A stretch of 64,000 nt of DNA from Paenibacillus sp. FSL R5-0341 (GTDB lineage Bacteria; Bacillota; Bacilli; Paenibacillales; Paenibacillaceae): NCBI RefSeq assembly GCF_037975235.1, contig NZ_CP150241.1:5518001-5582000 (forward strand), in the 5' to 3' direction. Of the stretch, positions 44,815 to 53,545 are shown piece after piece. The notes below the pieces were generated by a model, which was not told where the DNA came from, made no database searches, and saw nothing but the letters and a program-made list of their open reading frames with translations. A program made the position numbers and the translations under genes. Within the stretch, counting starts at the first letter, position 1; each line of letters begins with the position of its first letter.

Positions 44815-45426
44815 ATGGCAAGAACGGGACGTCCGCGCATATTCGATCGGGATGAAGCCCTATTACAGGCGATGATGCTCTTTTGGGAGCAAGGATTCGA
44901 GGCCACTTCATTACTTCAGCTTCGAGCAGCCATGGGGGATATTTCAGCAGCCAGCTTCTATGCAGCCTTTGAATCCAAAGAAGCGCTGTATAAAGAAGTG
45001 GTAGAACGATATATGGGAACGTTTGGACGTGTCACCGAAAGCTTCTCGGATCTCACGCTGTCACCAAGAGAAGCGATTGAAACAACATTACGAAGTACCG
45101 CAAAAATGCAAACAGACACCGCACATCCATCGGGCTGTTTAATTGTGCTGTCAGCCAGCACATGTTCTTCCAAAAACAATCATATCCGTGACATTGCCGC
45201 TGAGAAAAGAAAGCTGACTCGTAACCGCCTGCAAGATTGCATCCAGCGTGCAGTAGACGTTGGTGAAATTCCTGCTTCCACGAATGTGGCCATGCTAACC
45301 ACCGTATTTGATACCTTTATGCAAGGCATCTCTACACAAGCCCGGGATGGCATTCCTTTTGCAACGATCGATCAGGCTATCACGGAATTCATGGGCATAT
45401 GGAACCTTGTTCAACATCCAGCCTGA
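44815..45426 (+). CDS. TetR-family transcriptional regulator
   Basis: A 203-residue regulator. The N-terminal GRPRIFDRDEALLQAMMLFWEQGFEATSLLQLRAAMG is the TetR helix-turn-helix, of the AcrR/YxaF-like group. The C-terminal domain (about 75-195) should bind a ligand. Divergent position next to the MFS gene suggests it represses that exporter. The ATG follows GGGGGAA. Confidence 0.92.
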   Translation: MARTGRPRIFDRDEALLQAMMLFWEQGFEATSLLQLRAAMGDISAASFYAAFESKEALYKEVVERYMGTFGRVTESFSDLTLSPREAIETTLRSTAKMQTDTAHPSGCLIVLSASTCSSKNNHIRDIAAEKRKLTRNRLQDCIQRAVDVGEIPASTNVAMLTTVFDTFMQGISTQARDGIPFATIDQAITEFMGIWNLVQHPA

Positions 45427-45461
45427 CTTTATTTACTAGCTGTTGATGGGTTAGAAAAACC

Positions 45462-45492
45462 AAAAAAGGCACTCCCACGATTGGAAGTGCCT
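45462..45492. terminator. Terminator between the TetR and OsmC genes
   Basis: AGGCACT-CCA pairs with TGG-AGTGCCT, with TTTTTTGG on the minus strand. It primarily ends the OsmC transcript; convergent TetR transcription may also stop here. Confidence 0.85.
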
Positions 45493-45520
45493 GCTCAGTC
45501 TACGATTTACGCATATGCTG

Positions 45521-45943
45521 TTAAGGACGAGGTGTACTTACCCCATTCAGGATCAGTTTTGGATGAATATCGGCGCTCAGCGAAGCCGAGACTGCACAAT
45601 ATTTCTCTTCGGCCATTTGGATGGCTTTCCAGATACGATAATCCGGAATATCCCCATTGACCTTGAAGATCAGATCAATGGATGTGAATCCTTTAGGCAT
45701 CTCTTCGCTCCGTGTGCCTTGCGCTTCGATCTCGATCGCCTCAATTTTGTCCAGGAAAGCGTCCAGAATCATCGTGATATCGATTCCCATACAGCCGCCG
45801 AGACCAGCGAGTAACAATTCCATCGGGGTCGCACCTTTGCTGTCACCACCATAAGCAGCAGTGGCATCCATGCCAACGGCGTAGCCGGAGGGTCCTTCCG
45901 AAGTAAACGCGCGTTTGCCTTTCCATACGGTTGTTACATTCAT
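45521..45943 (-). CDS. OsmC-family protein
   Basis: A 140-residue OsmC/Ohr-fold protein. GGCMGID (about residues 50-56) and KYCAVSASL (about 114-122) carry the two cysteines expected of thiol peroxidases in this fold. The length and GYAVGMDATAAYGGD start resemble YhfA-like members rather than classical Ohr. It probably detoxifies peroxides or handles redox thiols. Repeat copy 3 begins 58 nt upstream of its start. The ATG follows AAGGAT. Confidence 0.88.
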   Translation of the reverse strand: MNVTTVWKGKRAFTSEGPSGYAVGMDATAAYGGDSKGATPMELLLAGLGGCMGIDITMILDAFLDKIEAIEIEAQGTRSEEMPKGFTSIDLIFKVNGDIPDYRIWKAIQMAEEKYCAVSASLSADIHPKLILNGVSTPRP

Positions 45944-46000
45944 GATGTTATCCTTCTTTCTCTCAATAGGTTAAGTTCAAGCGAAAAAGATTTGCACTTG

Positions 46001-46129
46001 CCACTCCGATGACAGAATAACCTTCCGATCGCTGTTATCCCCAGATTTTTTTGATTCCCTTCTTCAATGGGAAAATCAGGGGATAAAGGCGCACGCTCCG
46101 CTTCTTCAGGTTTCTTCTGTCCTCTCCGT
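46001..46129 (+). repeat. Dispersed near-palindromic element, copy 3
   Basis: Same element as at 3035 and 18679. The inner stem pairs TTATCCCC-GATTTT with AAAATC-GGGGATAA; the outer arms pair ACAGAATAACCT with AGGTTTCTTCTGT. It lies between the OsmC start and the amino-acid ATPase stop. Much of the right half matches copy 2 base for base. Confidence 0.85.
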
Positions 46130-46181
46130 TCTTGTGCAAAAAGTTTAGTTGAACTGATATCGTCACGACCTTAAATACCCG

Positions 46182-46215
46182 CTCCGGGTACGTTCGTTCT
46201 TCCGATCGCTGTTAT
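46182..46215 (+). repeat. Fragment of the dispersed element (left end only)
   Basis: CTCCGGGTAC as in copy 2, then CTTCCGATCGCTGTTATC as in copy 3, stopping where the CCCC arm should begin. It ends 6 bp from the stop codon of the ATPase gene. Confidence 0.7.
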
Positions 46216-46220
46216 CTTTA

Positions 46221-46967
46221 TCAAAATTCAGTAATTTGTTGCAAGAAACGACGAGTGCGCTCTTGCTTCGGTTGTTCAAAGAAGGCCTGTGGACTTGCTT
46301 CTTCCACAATCGATCCATCCGCCATAAAGACAATTTTGTTCGCCACATTACGGGCAAACTTCAATTCATGCGTCACGACCAGCATCGTCATACCTTCCTC
46401 TGCCAGTTCCTTCATGACGGAAAGCACTTCTCCGACCAATTCAGGATCAAGAGCTGAAGTTGGCTCATCAAACAGCATCACTTCCGGCTCCATTGCGAGT
46501 GCACGTGCAATGGCGACCCGTTGCTGTTGTCCACCCGACAACCGGGATGGATACGCATCCTGCTTATCCGACAGCCCCACCCGATCCAGCAGAATCCGGC
46601 CGCGTTCGACTGCTTCATCACGTTTAATTTTTTTCACCGTAACGAGACCTTCGATCACATTACCCAGCACTGTCTTGTGCGGATACAGATTGAACTGTTG
46701 GAAGACCATACCGGTCTGGCGACGAATCTCCAATACCCGGGCACGCTGGACACGCAGTGAATCAGCACTATTGACCACTACACCGTTCACTTCGATCTGT
46801 CCTCCAGACAGCTCTTCCAGTCCATTCAGGCAGCGCAGTAAGGTACTCTTGCCTGAACCACTTGGGCCAAGCAATACAACAATATCTTTGGCATCGACAT
46901 GCAGATCGATGTTCGTAAGCACTTCATTTTTCTGAAAACGTTTGGTAAGTCCAGTTGTGGTAATCAT
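46221..46967 (-). CDS. Polar amino-acid ABC transporter ATPase
   Basis: A 248-residue ATPase of the GlnQ/HisP type. Walker A is GPSGSGKST (about 34-42), the Q-loop VFQQFNLYPHKTV, the signature LSGGQQQR, Walker B MLFDEPTSALD, and the switch histidine in VVTHE. It energises uptake together with the permease encoded 16 nt upstream and the binding protein before that. The substrate is likely a polar amino acid; cystine is one option by general resemblance. The ATG follows GGAGGAG. Confidence 0.94.
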   Translation of the reverse strand: MITTTGLTKRFQKNEVLTNIDLHVDAKDIVVLLGPSGSGKSTLLRCLNGLEELSGGQIEVNGVVVNSADSLRVQRARVLEIRRQTGMVFQQFNLYPHKTVLGNVIEGLVTVKKIKRDEAVERGRILLDRVGLSDKQDAYPSRLSGGQQQRVAIARALAMEPEVMLFDEPTSALDPELVGEVLSVMKELAEEGMTMLVVTHELKFARNVANKIVFMADGSIVEEASPQAFFEQPKQERTRRFLQQITEF

Positions 46968-46983
46968 CGGTTCTCTCCTCCTA

Positions 46984-47628
46984 TCAGTAAGCGCGGGCCA
47001 GCCGGCGCTCCACTTGTTCCAGAATGGCCGAGAAGCCGATACTCATAATCCAGTAGATCACACCGATGGCCAGATAAAACGGCATATTCAATGCATATTG
47101 GGATACCAGCAGTTGTGCTGAACGCAACAACTCGGTAACACCGATTGCAGCCACAAGTGACGTTTCCTTCAACATGCCAATAAAGGTGTTTCCCATCGGC
47201 GGGATGGCAATGCGCACAGCCTGCGGAAAGATAATCCGTCTCATCGCTTGAGCCGGGGTCATTCCCGTTGCGTATGCAGCTTCCGTCTGCCCTTTAGGTA
47301 CAGCCTGAATAGCTCCCCGGAACGTCTCCGACAGAAACGCACCTGCATTCAGACTGAGTCCCAGACATGCTGCGGTGAGCGATCCCAAGGTCACTCCATA
47401 ATCGACCAATCCGTAATAAATGACGAATAATTGCACCAACAGCGGGGTTCCCCGCATGATGGATACATAAAATCTTGCGATCAACCTAAGCCACATCGGT
47501 CCCTTCAGACGAGCAATCGCAACGAGCACGCCGATGATAAAGGCAAAAAACATGGAGATCACAGTTACATACAGCGTATAGTAAGCCCCCTTCAGAAAGA
47601 AGGGGATATTCTCAAATACCAGTTCCAT
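46984..47628 (-). CDS. Polar amino-acid ABC transporter permease
   Basis: A 214-residue inner-membrane permease of the HisM/ArtQ type with five predicted helices. IMRGTPLLVQLF (about 58-69) and the EAA-like AAYATGMTPAQAMRRIIFPQA (about 117-137) are typical. Functions as a homodimer with the downstream ATPase. Start ATG has GAAGGGAAG upstream. Confidence 0.94.
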   Translation of the reverse strand: MELVFENIPFFLKGAYYTLYVTVISMFFAFIIGVLVAIARLKGPMWLRLIARFYVSIMRGTPLLVQLFVIYYGLVDYGVTLGSLTAACLGLSLNAGAFLSETFRGAIQAVPKGQTEAAYATGMTPAQAMRRIIFPQAVRIAIPPMGNTFIGMLKETSLVAAIGVTELLRSAQLLVSQYALNMPFYLAIGVIYWIMSIGFSAILEQVERRLARAY

Positions 47629-47660
47629 GGGTCAAATCTTCCCTTCGCCTTGCAGGTTCA

Positions 47661-48512
47661 TTATTGCGCAGGCTCTTCATCAAACCATTTTTTGAAAATG
47701 GTATCGTACGTGCCATCATCTTTCATGCCTTTGAGGGCATCATTCAGTGCAGCTACCAGTTCCGGGTTGTCTTTACGTACAGCAATTCCTGCTTGGTCAC
47801 TTTTAATCGCTTCACCTACAGCTTTGATATTGAAGCCATTGGCATCCACAATCGGTTTAAGCGCGTAAAGGTTGTTAATTGTGGCGTCAATCCGTCCAGC
47901 ATTCAGGTCTTTGAGTGAAGAGATGACATCGTCATAGGTTTTAATCGTGAAGTCGCCCACTTTCGGCAACACTTCATTACGCAGATATGATTCATCATTC
48001 GTACCCAAACCCACGCCAATCGTTTTACCTTTGAAATCTTCCAGCTTGGTAATATCGTTATTGTCTTCTTTGACAATGATTTTAACTTGGTTCGTGATAT
48101 ACGGATCACTGAAATCCAGTACTTTCTTACGATCATCAGTAATGGTCATCTGGCTGATGATGGCATCCAGCTTTTTAGCTTGCAGACTAGGTGTCAGACC
48201 GGAGAACTCCTGGGATACAAATTCAACCTCAACTCCCAAACGCTTCGCAACCTCACGTGCGATATCAGCATCGTAGCCATCCATTTCTTTCTTATCGTTC
48301 AGGAAGTTGTATGGTGCGTATGTGCCCATCATGCCCACTTTGATCACGCCAGCAGACTTGATCTGCTCCAGTTCATTACTTGCCTGCGCACCGTTCGTGC
48401 CTCCATTGTCCGTTGCCTTACTTCCACAAGCGCTAAGTACCAGCACGGTCATCAGCAGAATCGCTGTCAAAGACCAGCCTTTACGAGTTTTCGATCCATA
48501 TGTGTTATTCAT
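47661..48512 (-). CDS. Polar amino-acid binding lipoprotein
   Basis: A 283-residue binding protein of solute-binding family 3. The signal peptide ends at lipobox LSAC, then a Gly/Asn-rich linker and the two-lobe domain starting IKVGMMGTYAPYNFLND. DGYDADIAREVAKRLG and the TITDDRKKVLDFSDPY segment are family signatures. It captures the amino acid outside the membrane and hands it to the permease. First gene of the three-gene operon. The ATG follows GAGAGGAAG. Confidence 0.94.
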   Translation of the reverse strand: MNNTYGSKTRKGWSLTAILLMTVLVLSACGSKATDNGGTNGAQASNELEQIKSAGVIKVGMMGTYAPYNFLNDKKEMDGYDADIAREVAKRLGVEVEFVSQEFSGLTPSLQAKKLDAIISQMTITDDRKKVLDFSDPYITNQVKIIVKEDNNDITKLEDFKGKTIGVGLGTNDESYLRNEVLPKVGDFTIKTYDDVISSLKDLNAGRIDATINNLYALKPIVDANGFNIKAVGEAIKSDQAGIAVRKDNPELVAALNDALKGMKDDGTYDTIFKKWFDEEPAQ

Positions 48513-48627
48513 TACGTTAACTTCCTCTCATTCGTGTATTCATCTCTTGGTGTACATTTGGTTACTTCGTTGTCATGAAACCGCAGTTGTACCATTATTC
48601 CCTGTTACTTGCTTAATCATGTGAATC

Positions 48628-49260
48628 TTATGTGCCTAGGAGTCCGTAAAACTCAAAGCTTGCTGCTTCAGCTGCCAGTGATGAAGCTGTCATGGCTGAG
48701 AACTTGCTGTGCAACTCATCCGAGCCGAACAACCATCGCGATATCATGCCTTCAATCATGCTTACCAACAATGCGGCCCGAAGCGGCACATCCATGTCCT
48801 GAGGCAACATGCCGAGTTCAATGGCACGTTCCATATTGTGACGGAACGCTGTCTCGACGGCATTACGTGTCTCCTCGACCAGACGTTGTACGGATTCTTC
48901 GGTCACGATGCCTTTGAGCAACAGCTCCATAAAATAACGATTCTGCGCAGCAAATGAGAACAAGTCGGTGAATAGCCTTTCCGATGCTTTCACCATATCC
49001 TCTACTGATCCGGCATCCTTGCGGTATCCTTGCCCAATTGACTCAAGTAACTTCTCCTTGCCCGTTAATACAATCTCCGAAGCAATGGCTTCTTTACTCT
49101 TGAAGTGCCAGTAGAACGTTCCCTGCGCAACACCAGCTTCACGGACGATATCGGAAATTTTCGTCTGATGGTAGCCCTGGGTTGCAAATCGCTCCATCGC
49201 TATGCGAATTATTTGGTCCCGGCGTTCTTCACCGGGTTCCAAACCGTTAATTTTGGTCAT
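48628..49260 (-). CDS. TetR-family transcriptional regulator
   Basis: A 210-residue TetR regulator. The helix-turn-helix is about residues 26-60 (TKISDIVREAGVAQGTFYWHFKSKE). The rest is the ligand-binding/dimer domain. Upstream, GTCAGTCAGT-type repeats (49282-49293) and TATCC-TATT-GGATA (49302-49315) could be its operators. Next gene upstream is uppP in the opposite direction, which it may control; target unproven. The ATG follows GGGAGGG. Confidence 0.9.
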   Translation of the reverse strand: MTKINGLEPGEERRDQIIRIAMERFATQGYHQTKISDIVREAGVAQGTFYWHFKSKEAIASEIVLTGKEKLLESIGQGYRKDAGSVEDMVKASERLFTDLFSFAAQNRYFMELLLKGIVTEESVQRLVEETRNAVETAFRHNMERAIELGMLPQDMDVPLRAALLVSMIEGMISRWLFGSDELHSKFSAMTASSLAAEAASFEFYGLLGT

Positions 49261-49474
49261 TCATGTAACCCTCCCGATTGATCAGTCAGTCAGTTAAGTT
49301 ATATCCTATTGGATAACTAGGTTTTTGTCAATATAGTTTTAAACAAATGGTTACAAGCATAAGTTGAAGTTGAGCGCATTTGTGATCATAATAGGTGATA
49401 GCCTTGTTCAGATGAACAGGCATGGTCAAGCAGGACAGCCTGTGCTGTCACCTGCATTTCAAGGAGGAAGAGAA

Positions 49475-50284
49475 TTGGACATTATATCATCCATTATTAT
49501 GGGCATCATCGAAGGTTTGACTGAGTTTTTGCCCGTGTCCTCTACTGGACACATGATTCTGACCGCCCACCTGCTGGGTTTATCGGAGGACAACGAGTCA
49601 GTCAAAACGTTTGAGGTGGTTGTTCAACTCGGAGCTGTACTTGCTGTTGTAGTACTGTACTGGAACAAATTCATTGATATGTTCCGCTTCACCGGAGGGA
49701 CTAGGTCGTATTCCCGCCGCCTCAATCTGGGACATATCTTCCTGGCAATGGTTCCTGCCGTAGTCATCGGACTTGTATTCCGCGACTGGATCAAAGCACA
49801 TTTATTTGGTCCGGAGACAGTGCTGTACAGCCTCGTTATTGGTGGTATATTGATGATTGTAGCCGAACGCTGGAGCCGGAAGAGTCACCGAATTACCACT
49901 CATGATGTCGATGATATTTCTTACAAACAGGCATTCGTGGTGGGACTATTTCAGATCTTGGCGTTGTGGCCAGGCTTCTCCCGTTCCGGGTCAACGATCT
50001 CAGGCGGTCTCTTTGCAGGAGTAAGCCGTGTAGCCGCTGCCGAGTTCACATTCCTCGTATCTGTGCCGATTATGATTGGTGCTACGGGATATGACCTGTA
50101 CAAAAGTATCGATCACCTGAACGGCAGTGATTTCCCGATCTTCGCGATTGGATTCATCGCTGCGTTCATCGTCGCCATGCTGGCGATCAAGACGTTCTTG
50201 TCCATTTTGAAAAAATTGAGCCTGACCGTCTTCGCTGTATATCGCTTCGTTTTGGCAGCCGTGTTCTTTATTATTTTGATGTAA
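49475..50284 (+). CDS. uppP: Undecaprenyl-diphosphatase
   Basis: A 269-residue membrane enzyme dephosphorylating undecaprenyl pyrophosphate to recycle the cell-wall lipid carrier; overproduction gives bacitracin resistance. EGLTEFLPVSSTGH (about 13-26) and PGFSRSGSTISGG (about 160-172) are the two active-site motifs. The start is TTG at 49475-49477, directly after AAGGAGG; the longer upstream frame has no ribosome site. About eight hydrophobic helices. It stands alone with its own terminator. Confidence 0.96.
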   Translation: MDIISSIIMGIIEGLTEFLPVSSTGHMILTAHLLGLSEDNESVKTFEVVVQLGAVLAVVVLYWNKFIDMFRFTGGTRSYSRRLNLGHIFLAMVPAVVIGLVFRDWIKAHLFGPETVLYSLVIGGILMIVAERWSRKSHRITTHDVDDISYKQAFVVGLFQILALWPGFSRSGSTISGGLFAGVSRVAAAEFTFLVSVPIMIGATGYDLYKSIDHLNGSDFPIFAIGFIAAFIVAMLAIKTFLSILKKLSLTVFAVYRFVLAAVFFIILM

Positions 50285-50319
50285 TCATTACAATTCAATT
50301 CATTAAGACAGGCAAAATC

Positions 50320-50355
50320 AAGGCGGCCTCGTTCCTTTCGGAACGAGGCCGCCTT
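50320..50355 (+). terminator. Terminator of uppP
   Basis: AAGGCGGCCTCGTTCC pairs perfectly with GGAACGAGGCCGCCTT around TTTC, 36 nt past the stop. Confidence 0.95.
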
Positions 50356-50513
50356 ATTTATGTTCTCTGTGCTAACTATTGCTACATGGTTCTGTTGTTG
50401 CTTCAGAGACAGGAATATCTGTAATTATAGGTTGGATCATGCGTGATGACGACTAGGTTTACTATGTATCATGGACTTCCAGGTTCATATTCACTTCTGG
50501 TAAGATGTCTGGC

Positions 50514-50696
50514 TCAGTACCACTCTTTCACTTGAATGTTCCGGTGTCTCTTCCGATACCTCAATCTTTCAATCAAATTATATCTACTCTCCTTTTGTTC
50601 CTGCAGCAACTGCTTCACTCCGATCATTAATAATCGGTATCTTCGGTCATCGTTGTGACTTAATTGGTGCATTTCTTCAAAAATTTCATTCTTCAT
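50514..50696 (-). CDS. Small basic hypothetical protein
   Basis: A frame of 60 codons from ATG at 50694-50696 (65 from GTG at 50711). GGAG lies 14 nt before the ATG, rather far. The protein is hydrophilic, helical-looking and rich in R, K, E and Q (RRYRLLMIGVKQLLQEQ), with no recognised family. It may be a real small gene; evidence is limited to composition and ribosome site. Apart from it and two terminators, the 50285-50906 gap shows nothing. Confidence 0.4.
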   Translation of the reverse strand: MKNEIFEEMHQLSHNDDRRYRLLMIGVKQLLQEQKESRYNLIERLRYRKRHRNIQVKEWY

Positions 50697-50826
50697 ACGG
50701 ATCTTGTTCACTCCAAATATTCAGTTTGTTCTCACAGTATACATGGGAACACTGAACAAATTCTAAACAAGCCCTTTTCCTCAGCTTCACTTAATTGAGG
50801 AAACATCATGCGGGCTGGAATGAAGC

Positions 50827-50865
50827 AAAAAGACCCCTCCTGTCACCTGGACAAGAAGAGGTCTT
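50827..50865 (-). terminator. Terminator of the thioredoxin-like gene
   Basis: AAGACCTCTT and GGAGGGGTCTT form an imperfect stem with a T-run on the minus strand, 42 nt past the stop. Confidence 0.8.
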
Positions 50866-50906
50866 CATAGCAATGTTATTTAATAAACTCAATGGCCTTC
50901 GTATGC

Positions 50907-51233
50907 TTAAACTTTGGATTCAAGCGTCTCCAGATACTCGGAGATTTGAGCAGGTGTTTTCGCCCATTTACTATGCAGATGTGCGATTTTTTTGCCGTTC
51001 TGGAAAACGAGCAGGCTTGGAATGCCACGTACACCATTCTCATCGGCAAACGGCTGGAACTTCTCTGCATCCAGGGCATAGAAGGTTTTATCCGTATGCT
51101 GGTCGATAACATCCCCGATGAAGCGATCCAGGTTTTTGCAATCCGGACACCAGGTTGTATCAAATTTAATGACGGTATAACCATCAGAGTTAATTGTATC
51201 CAAATACTGTTGTTCACTTTGAATTCTTTCCAT
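50907..51233 (-). CDS. Thioredoxin-family protein
   Basis: A 108-residue single-domain thioredoxin-fold protein with active site WCPDC (cysteines 29 and 32) and cis-proline loop RGIPSLLVF. The CPDC motif differs from the CGPC of TrxA, as in YtpP/YdbP-type thioredoxin-like proteins. No signal peptide, so cytoplasmic disulfide reduction is likely. The ATG at 51231-51233 follows GGGAGAG; the longer upstream frame overlaps the aldo/keto reductase and is rejected. Confidence 0.9.
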   Translation of the reverse strand: MERIQSEQQYLDTINSDGYTVIKFDTTWCPDCKNLDRFIGDVIDQHTDKTFYALDAEKFQPFADENGVRGIPSLLVFQNGKKIAHLHSKWAKTPAQISEYLETLESKV

Positions 51234-51318
51234 ATGTCTTCTCTCCCTTATATGTTCCTTTTTTGGCTGATCTTCATTGTACCTCGTATAGTTACAATTG
51301 AAAATAGGCTTAATAGAG

Positions 51319-52227
51319 TTAACGATGCTGCTTGTACAGATTAGCGGGACTAAGCTCCCGTATTTCCTGAATTTCCGCAGCTGTGAGCGCGGGTGAATTC
51401 GAAGCGGCAATATTGTGCAGCAACTGGTCTCTTGAACTGGCACCCGGGACAACTGCTGCTACGGCAGGATGGGATAATGCGTAGCGAATAGCCGTCTGAG
51501 CCATGCTGCGTTGATCCGTGACCAGACGACTTAGTCCTTGCCGAATGGTATATAGTTGCTCTGGCGTATAGTCCAGATAACCTTTGTCTGCCTTGGCAGA
51601 TCCGGATTCGGCGAGCACACCGCTAGCTACAGGTCCACGGGCAATTACGCTGATCCCCTTTTGCTCCAATAAAGGCAGCACTTCTTCTTCCGCTCTGCGG
51701 TCAGCAACACTATACTGGTTCATCACACTGACGATCGATGCCCTCTTCACATATTCCCGAATCACATTGGGGCGAATGGAAGAGATGCCGTAATACCGGA
51801 TGAGTCCTTCTTTCTTCAACTCCTCAAACGCTTCGATCGTCTCTTCGATGGGGTCGTCCAAGGTTCCGCCATGCAGCTGATACAGGTCGATATAATCGGT
51901 CTGCAGTCGTTTCAGACTTTCATGCACAGCCTGCTTGATATAGGCTTTGGATGGGTCCCAAGACCAGCCCTCCTTGCCAGCAATACGACGATTACCTACT
52001 TTGGTCGCCACAACGACTTGGTCCCGACGTCCCTTAATAGCTTGTCCTACAATTTCTTCATTACGCCCTTCGTCATACAGATCGGCTGTATCCAGCAGAT
52101 TGACGCCGTGATCCAGAGCTTCATGAATTAGATCTATAGCGGGCTCCATATCGGTTCCGAGCGACATACAGCCCAGCCCAATCTCAGACACCATTAGTTC
52201 GGATGTGCCCAGACGATTTTTCTTCAT
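51319..52227 (-). CDS. Aldo/keto reductase
   Basis: A 302-residue NADPH-dependent TIM-barrel oxidoreductase. The catalytic tetrad is visible: D in LLDTADLY, Y of the same motif, K in VVATKVGNR, and H in YQLHGG. The NADPH-binding C-terminal segment includes PGASSRDQLLHN. It is of the general YhdN/IolS-like group; substrate unknown. The ATG at 52225-52227 follows GGAGGGAG, so the longer frame is not used. Confidence 0.92.
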   Translation of the reverse strand: MKKNRLGTSELMVSEIGLGCMSLGTDMEPAIDLIHEALDHGVNLLDTADLYDEGRNEEIVGQAIKGRRDQVVVATKVGNRRIAGKEGWSWDPSKAYIKQAVHESLKRLQTDYIDLYQLHGGTLDDPIEETIEAFEELKKEGLIRYYGISSIRPNVIREYVKRASIVSVMNQYSVADRRAEEEVLPLLEQKGISVIARGPVASGVLAESGSAKADKGYLDYTPEQLYTIRQGLSRLVTDQRSMAQTAIRYALSHPAVAAVVPGASSRDQLLHNIAASNSPALTAAEIQEIRELSPANLYKQHR

Positions 52228-52327
52228 AAATTTATCTCCCTCCATACGTTCTGCAAGTATCCATTGTACCATTCTTGCTGGCAAAAATCGCATGCCTCAC
52301 CAAAACAAAAGGTGGCTTTCAATTGCA

Positions 52328-52360
52328 CAAAAAAACCTGGAACGACTTCATCTCCAGGTT
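52328..52360 (-). terminator. Terminator of the 56-residue protein gene
   Basis: AACCTGGA and TCCAGGTT pair, followed by seven T on the minus strand. Confidence 0.9.
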
Positions 52361-52406
52361 TCTCATGATCATCATTTAATACAATCGATAGGTGAACTAT
52401 AGCAAT

Positions 52407-52577
52407 CTATTTCACTTCCACGCGTGGTCTGGTTTTACTTGTGCCATTCGACGAATTGGAGTTTTTCATCATACCCGAAACAGTGCTGAACAGCTTATCT
52501 CTTGCTTGTTTGTTCCTCATCAGATAAGTTACACCTGCTCCGATAGCCGTCATCAGTATTCCTCTTCTTTTAGACAT
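52407..52577 (-). CDS. Small hypothetical protein with one hydrophobic segment
   Basis: A 56-residue protein. The N-terminus SKRRGILMTAIGAGVTYLMR has a short hydrophobic stretch, followed by a hydrophilic, basic tail ending TRPRVEVK. The ribosome site GAAGGAGG is excellent at the ATG 52575-52577, and a terminator follows, so it is a real gene. It resembles small spore- or membrane-associated YtxH-like proteins of Bacillaceae, but no specific family is claimed. Confidence 0.8.
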   Translation of the reverse strand: MSKRRGILMTAIGAGVTYLMRNKQARDKLFSTVSGMMKNSNSSNGTSKTRPRVEVK

Positions 52578-52670
52578 GTGCTTCTCCTCCTTCAGGATAA
52601 ATGTCATCGTGTCTTGTTTGACAATTACCCTGTGGGAGCAAAACGAAACGAAGTACAAGCTTGATCGCGC

Positions 52671-52712
52671 AAAAAAAAGATGACCTCCGAATTAAAATTC
52701 AGCGGTCATCTT
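52671..52712 (-). terminator. Terminator of gpmA
   Basis: AAGATGACC-GAATT pairs with AATTC-GGTCATCTT around AA; eight or so T follow on the minus strand. Confidence 0.92.
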
Positions 52713-52729
52713 CCAATCGTCCATGTCCA

Positions 52730-53473
52730 TTAGTCGGACGGCGTTGCCACATGGGTCATTTCTTCGTGTTTGTAGGTCGAACCATCCGCGGTCAGATAGA
52801 AGTGACCGATCGGATGCAGATCTTCATCCAACTCATAGACAAGCGGAATTCCTGTCGGGATGTTGAGCGCCATCACGTCTGCTTCGGACAGTTGGTCCAG
52901 ATGCATGACGAGTGAACGGAGCGTGTTACCATGCGCAGAGATCAGCACTCTTTTGCCAGCCGACACCATCGGTTTAATCTCCGCATTCCAGTAATCCAGC
53001 ACACGCTTCGATGTGTCCATCAGATTCTCCGTAAACGGGATCGTGCACCCGAGCCGCTTGTACTTGTCCAAACCCTGCACATATCGATCATCGGTTTCGT
53101 CCAATGCAGGGGGAGATACGCTAACGGAGCGTCTCCATTCCTTCACTTGGTCTTCCCCATACTTCAAGGCAGTCTGCTGTTTGTTCAGTCCTTGCAGTGC
53201 ACCATAATGGCGTTCATTCAGCTTCCAGGTCTTCGTAATGGGAATCCACATGAGGTCCATCTCATCCAGCGCAATATCGAGTGTTCGAATAGAACGTTTC
53301 AGCACAGATGCATAGGCGTAATCAAAATCAAACCCCTGTTCCTTCATGATCTTCCCTGCTTTACGAGCTTCTGCGTAACCATCCGTCGTCAGATCCACAT
53401 CTGTCCAACCGGTAAATCGATTCTCCACATTCCACATGCTCTGTCCATGGCGAATCAAAACAACTCTGTACAT
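52730..53473 (-). CDS. gpmA: 2,3-bisphosphoglycerate-dependent phosphoglycerate mutase
   Basis: A 247-residue glycolytic mutase interconverting 3- and 2-phosphoglycerate. The phosphohistidine is H9 in RHGQSMWN, with FTGWTDVDLT, ERHYGALQGLNK and the second histidine in SAHGNTLR as further signatures. Length matches the dPGM class. The ATG follows GGAGG. Monocistronic, with its own terminator. Confidence 0.95.
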   Translation of the reverse strand: MYRVVLIRHGQSMWNVENRFTGWTDVDLTTDGYAEARKAGKIMKEQGFDFDYAYASVLKRSIRTLDIALDEMDLMWIPITKTWKLNERHYGALQGLNKQQTALKYGEDQVKEWRRSVSVSPPALDETDDRYVQGLDKYKRLGCTIPFTENLMDTSKRVLDYWNAEIKPMVSAGKRVLISAHGNTLRSLVMHLDQLSEADVMALNIPTGIPLVYELDEDLHPIGHFYLTADGSTYKHEEMTHVATPSD

Positions 53474-53545
53474 TAGCGTGAACCTCCTTCCAAAGAAACA
53501 TTACCCGCAAGTCAAACTAATTAGCACAGTGAAACGTTCATCACA

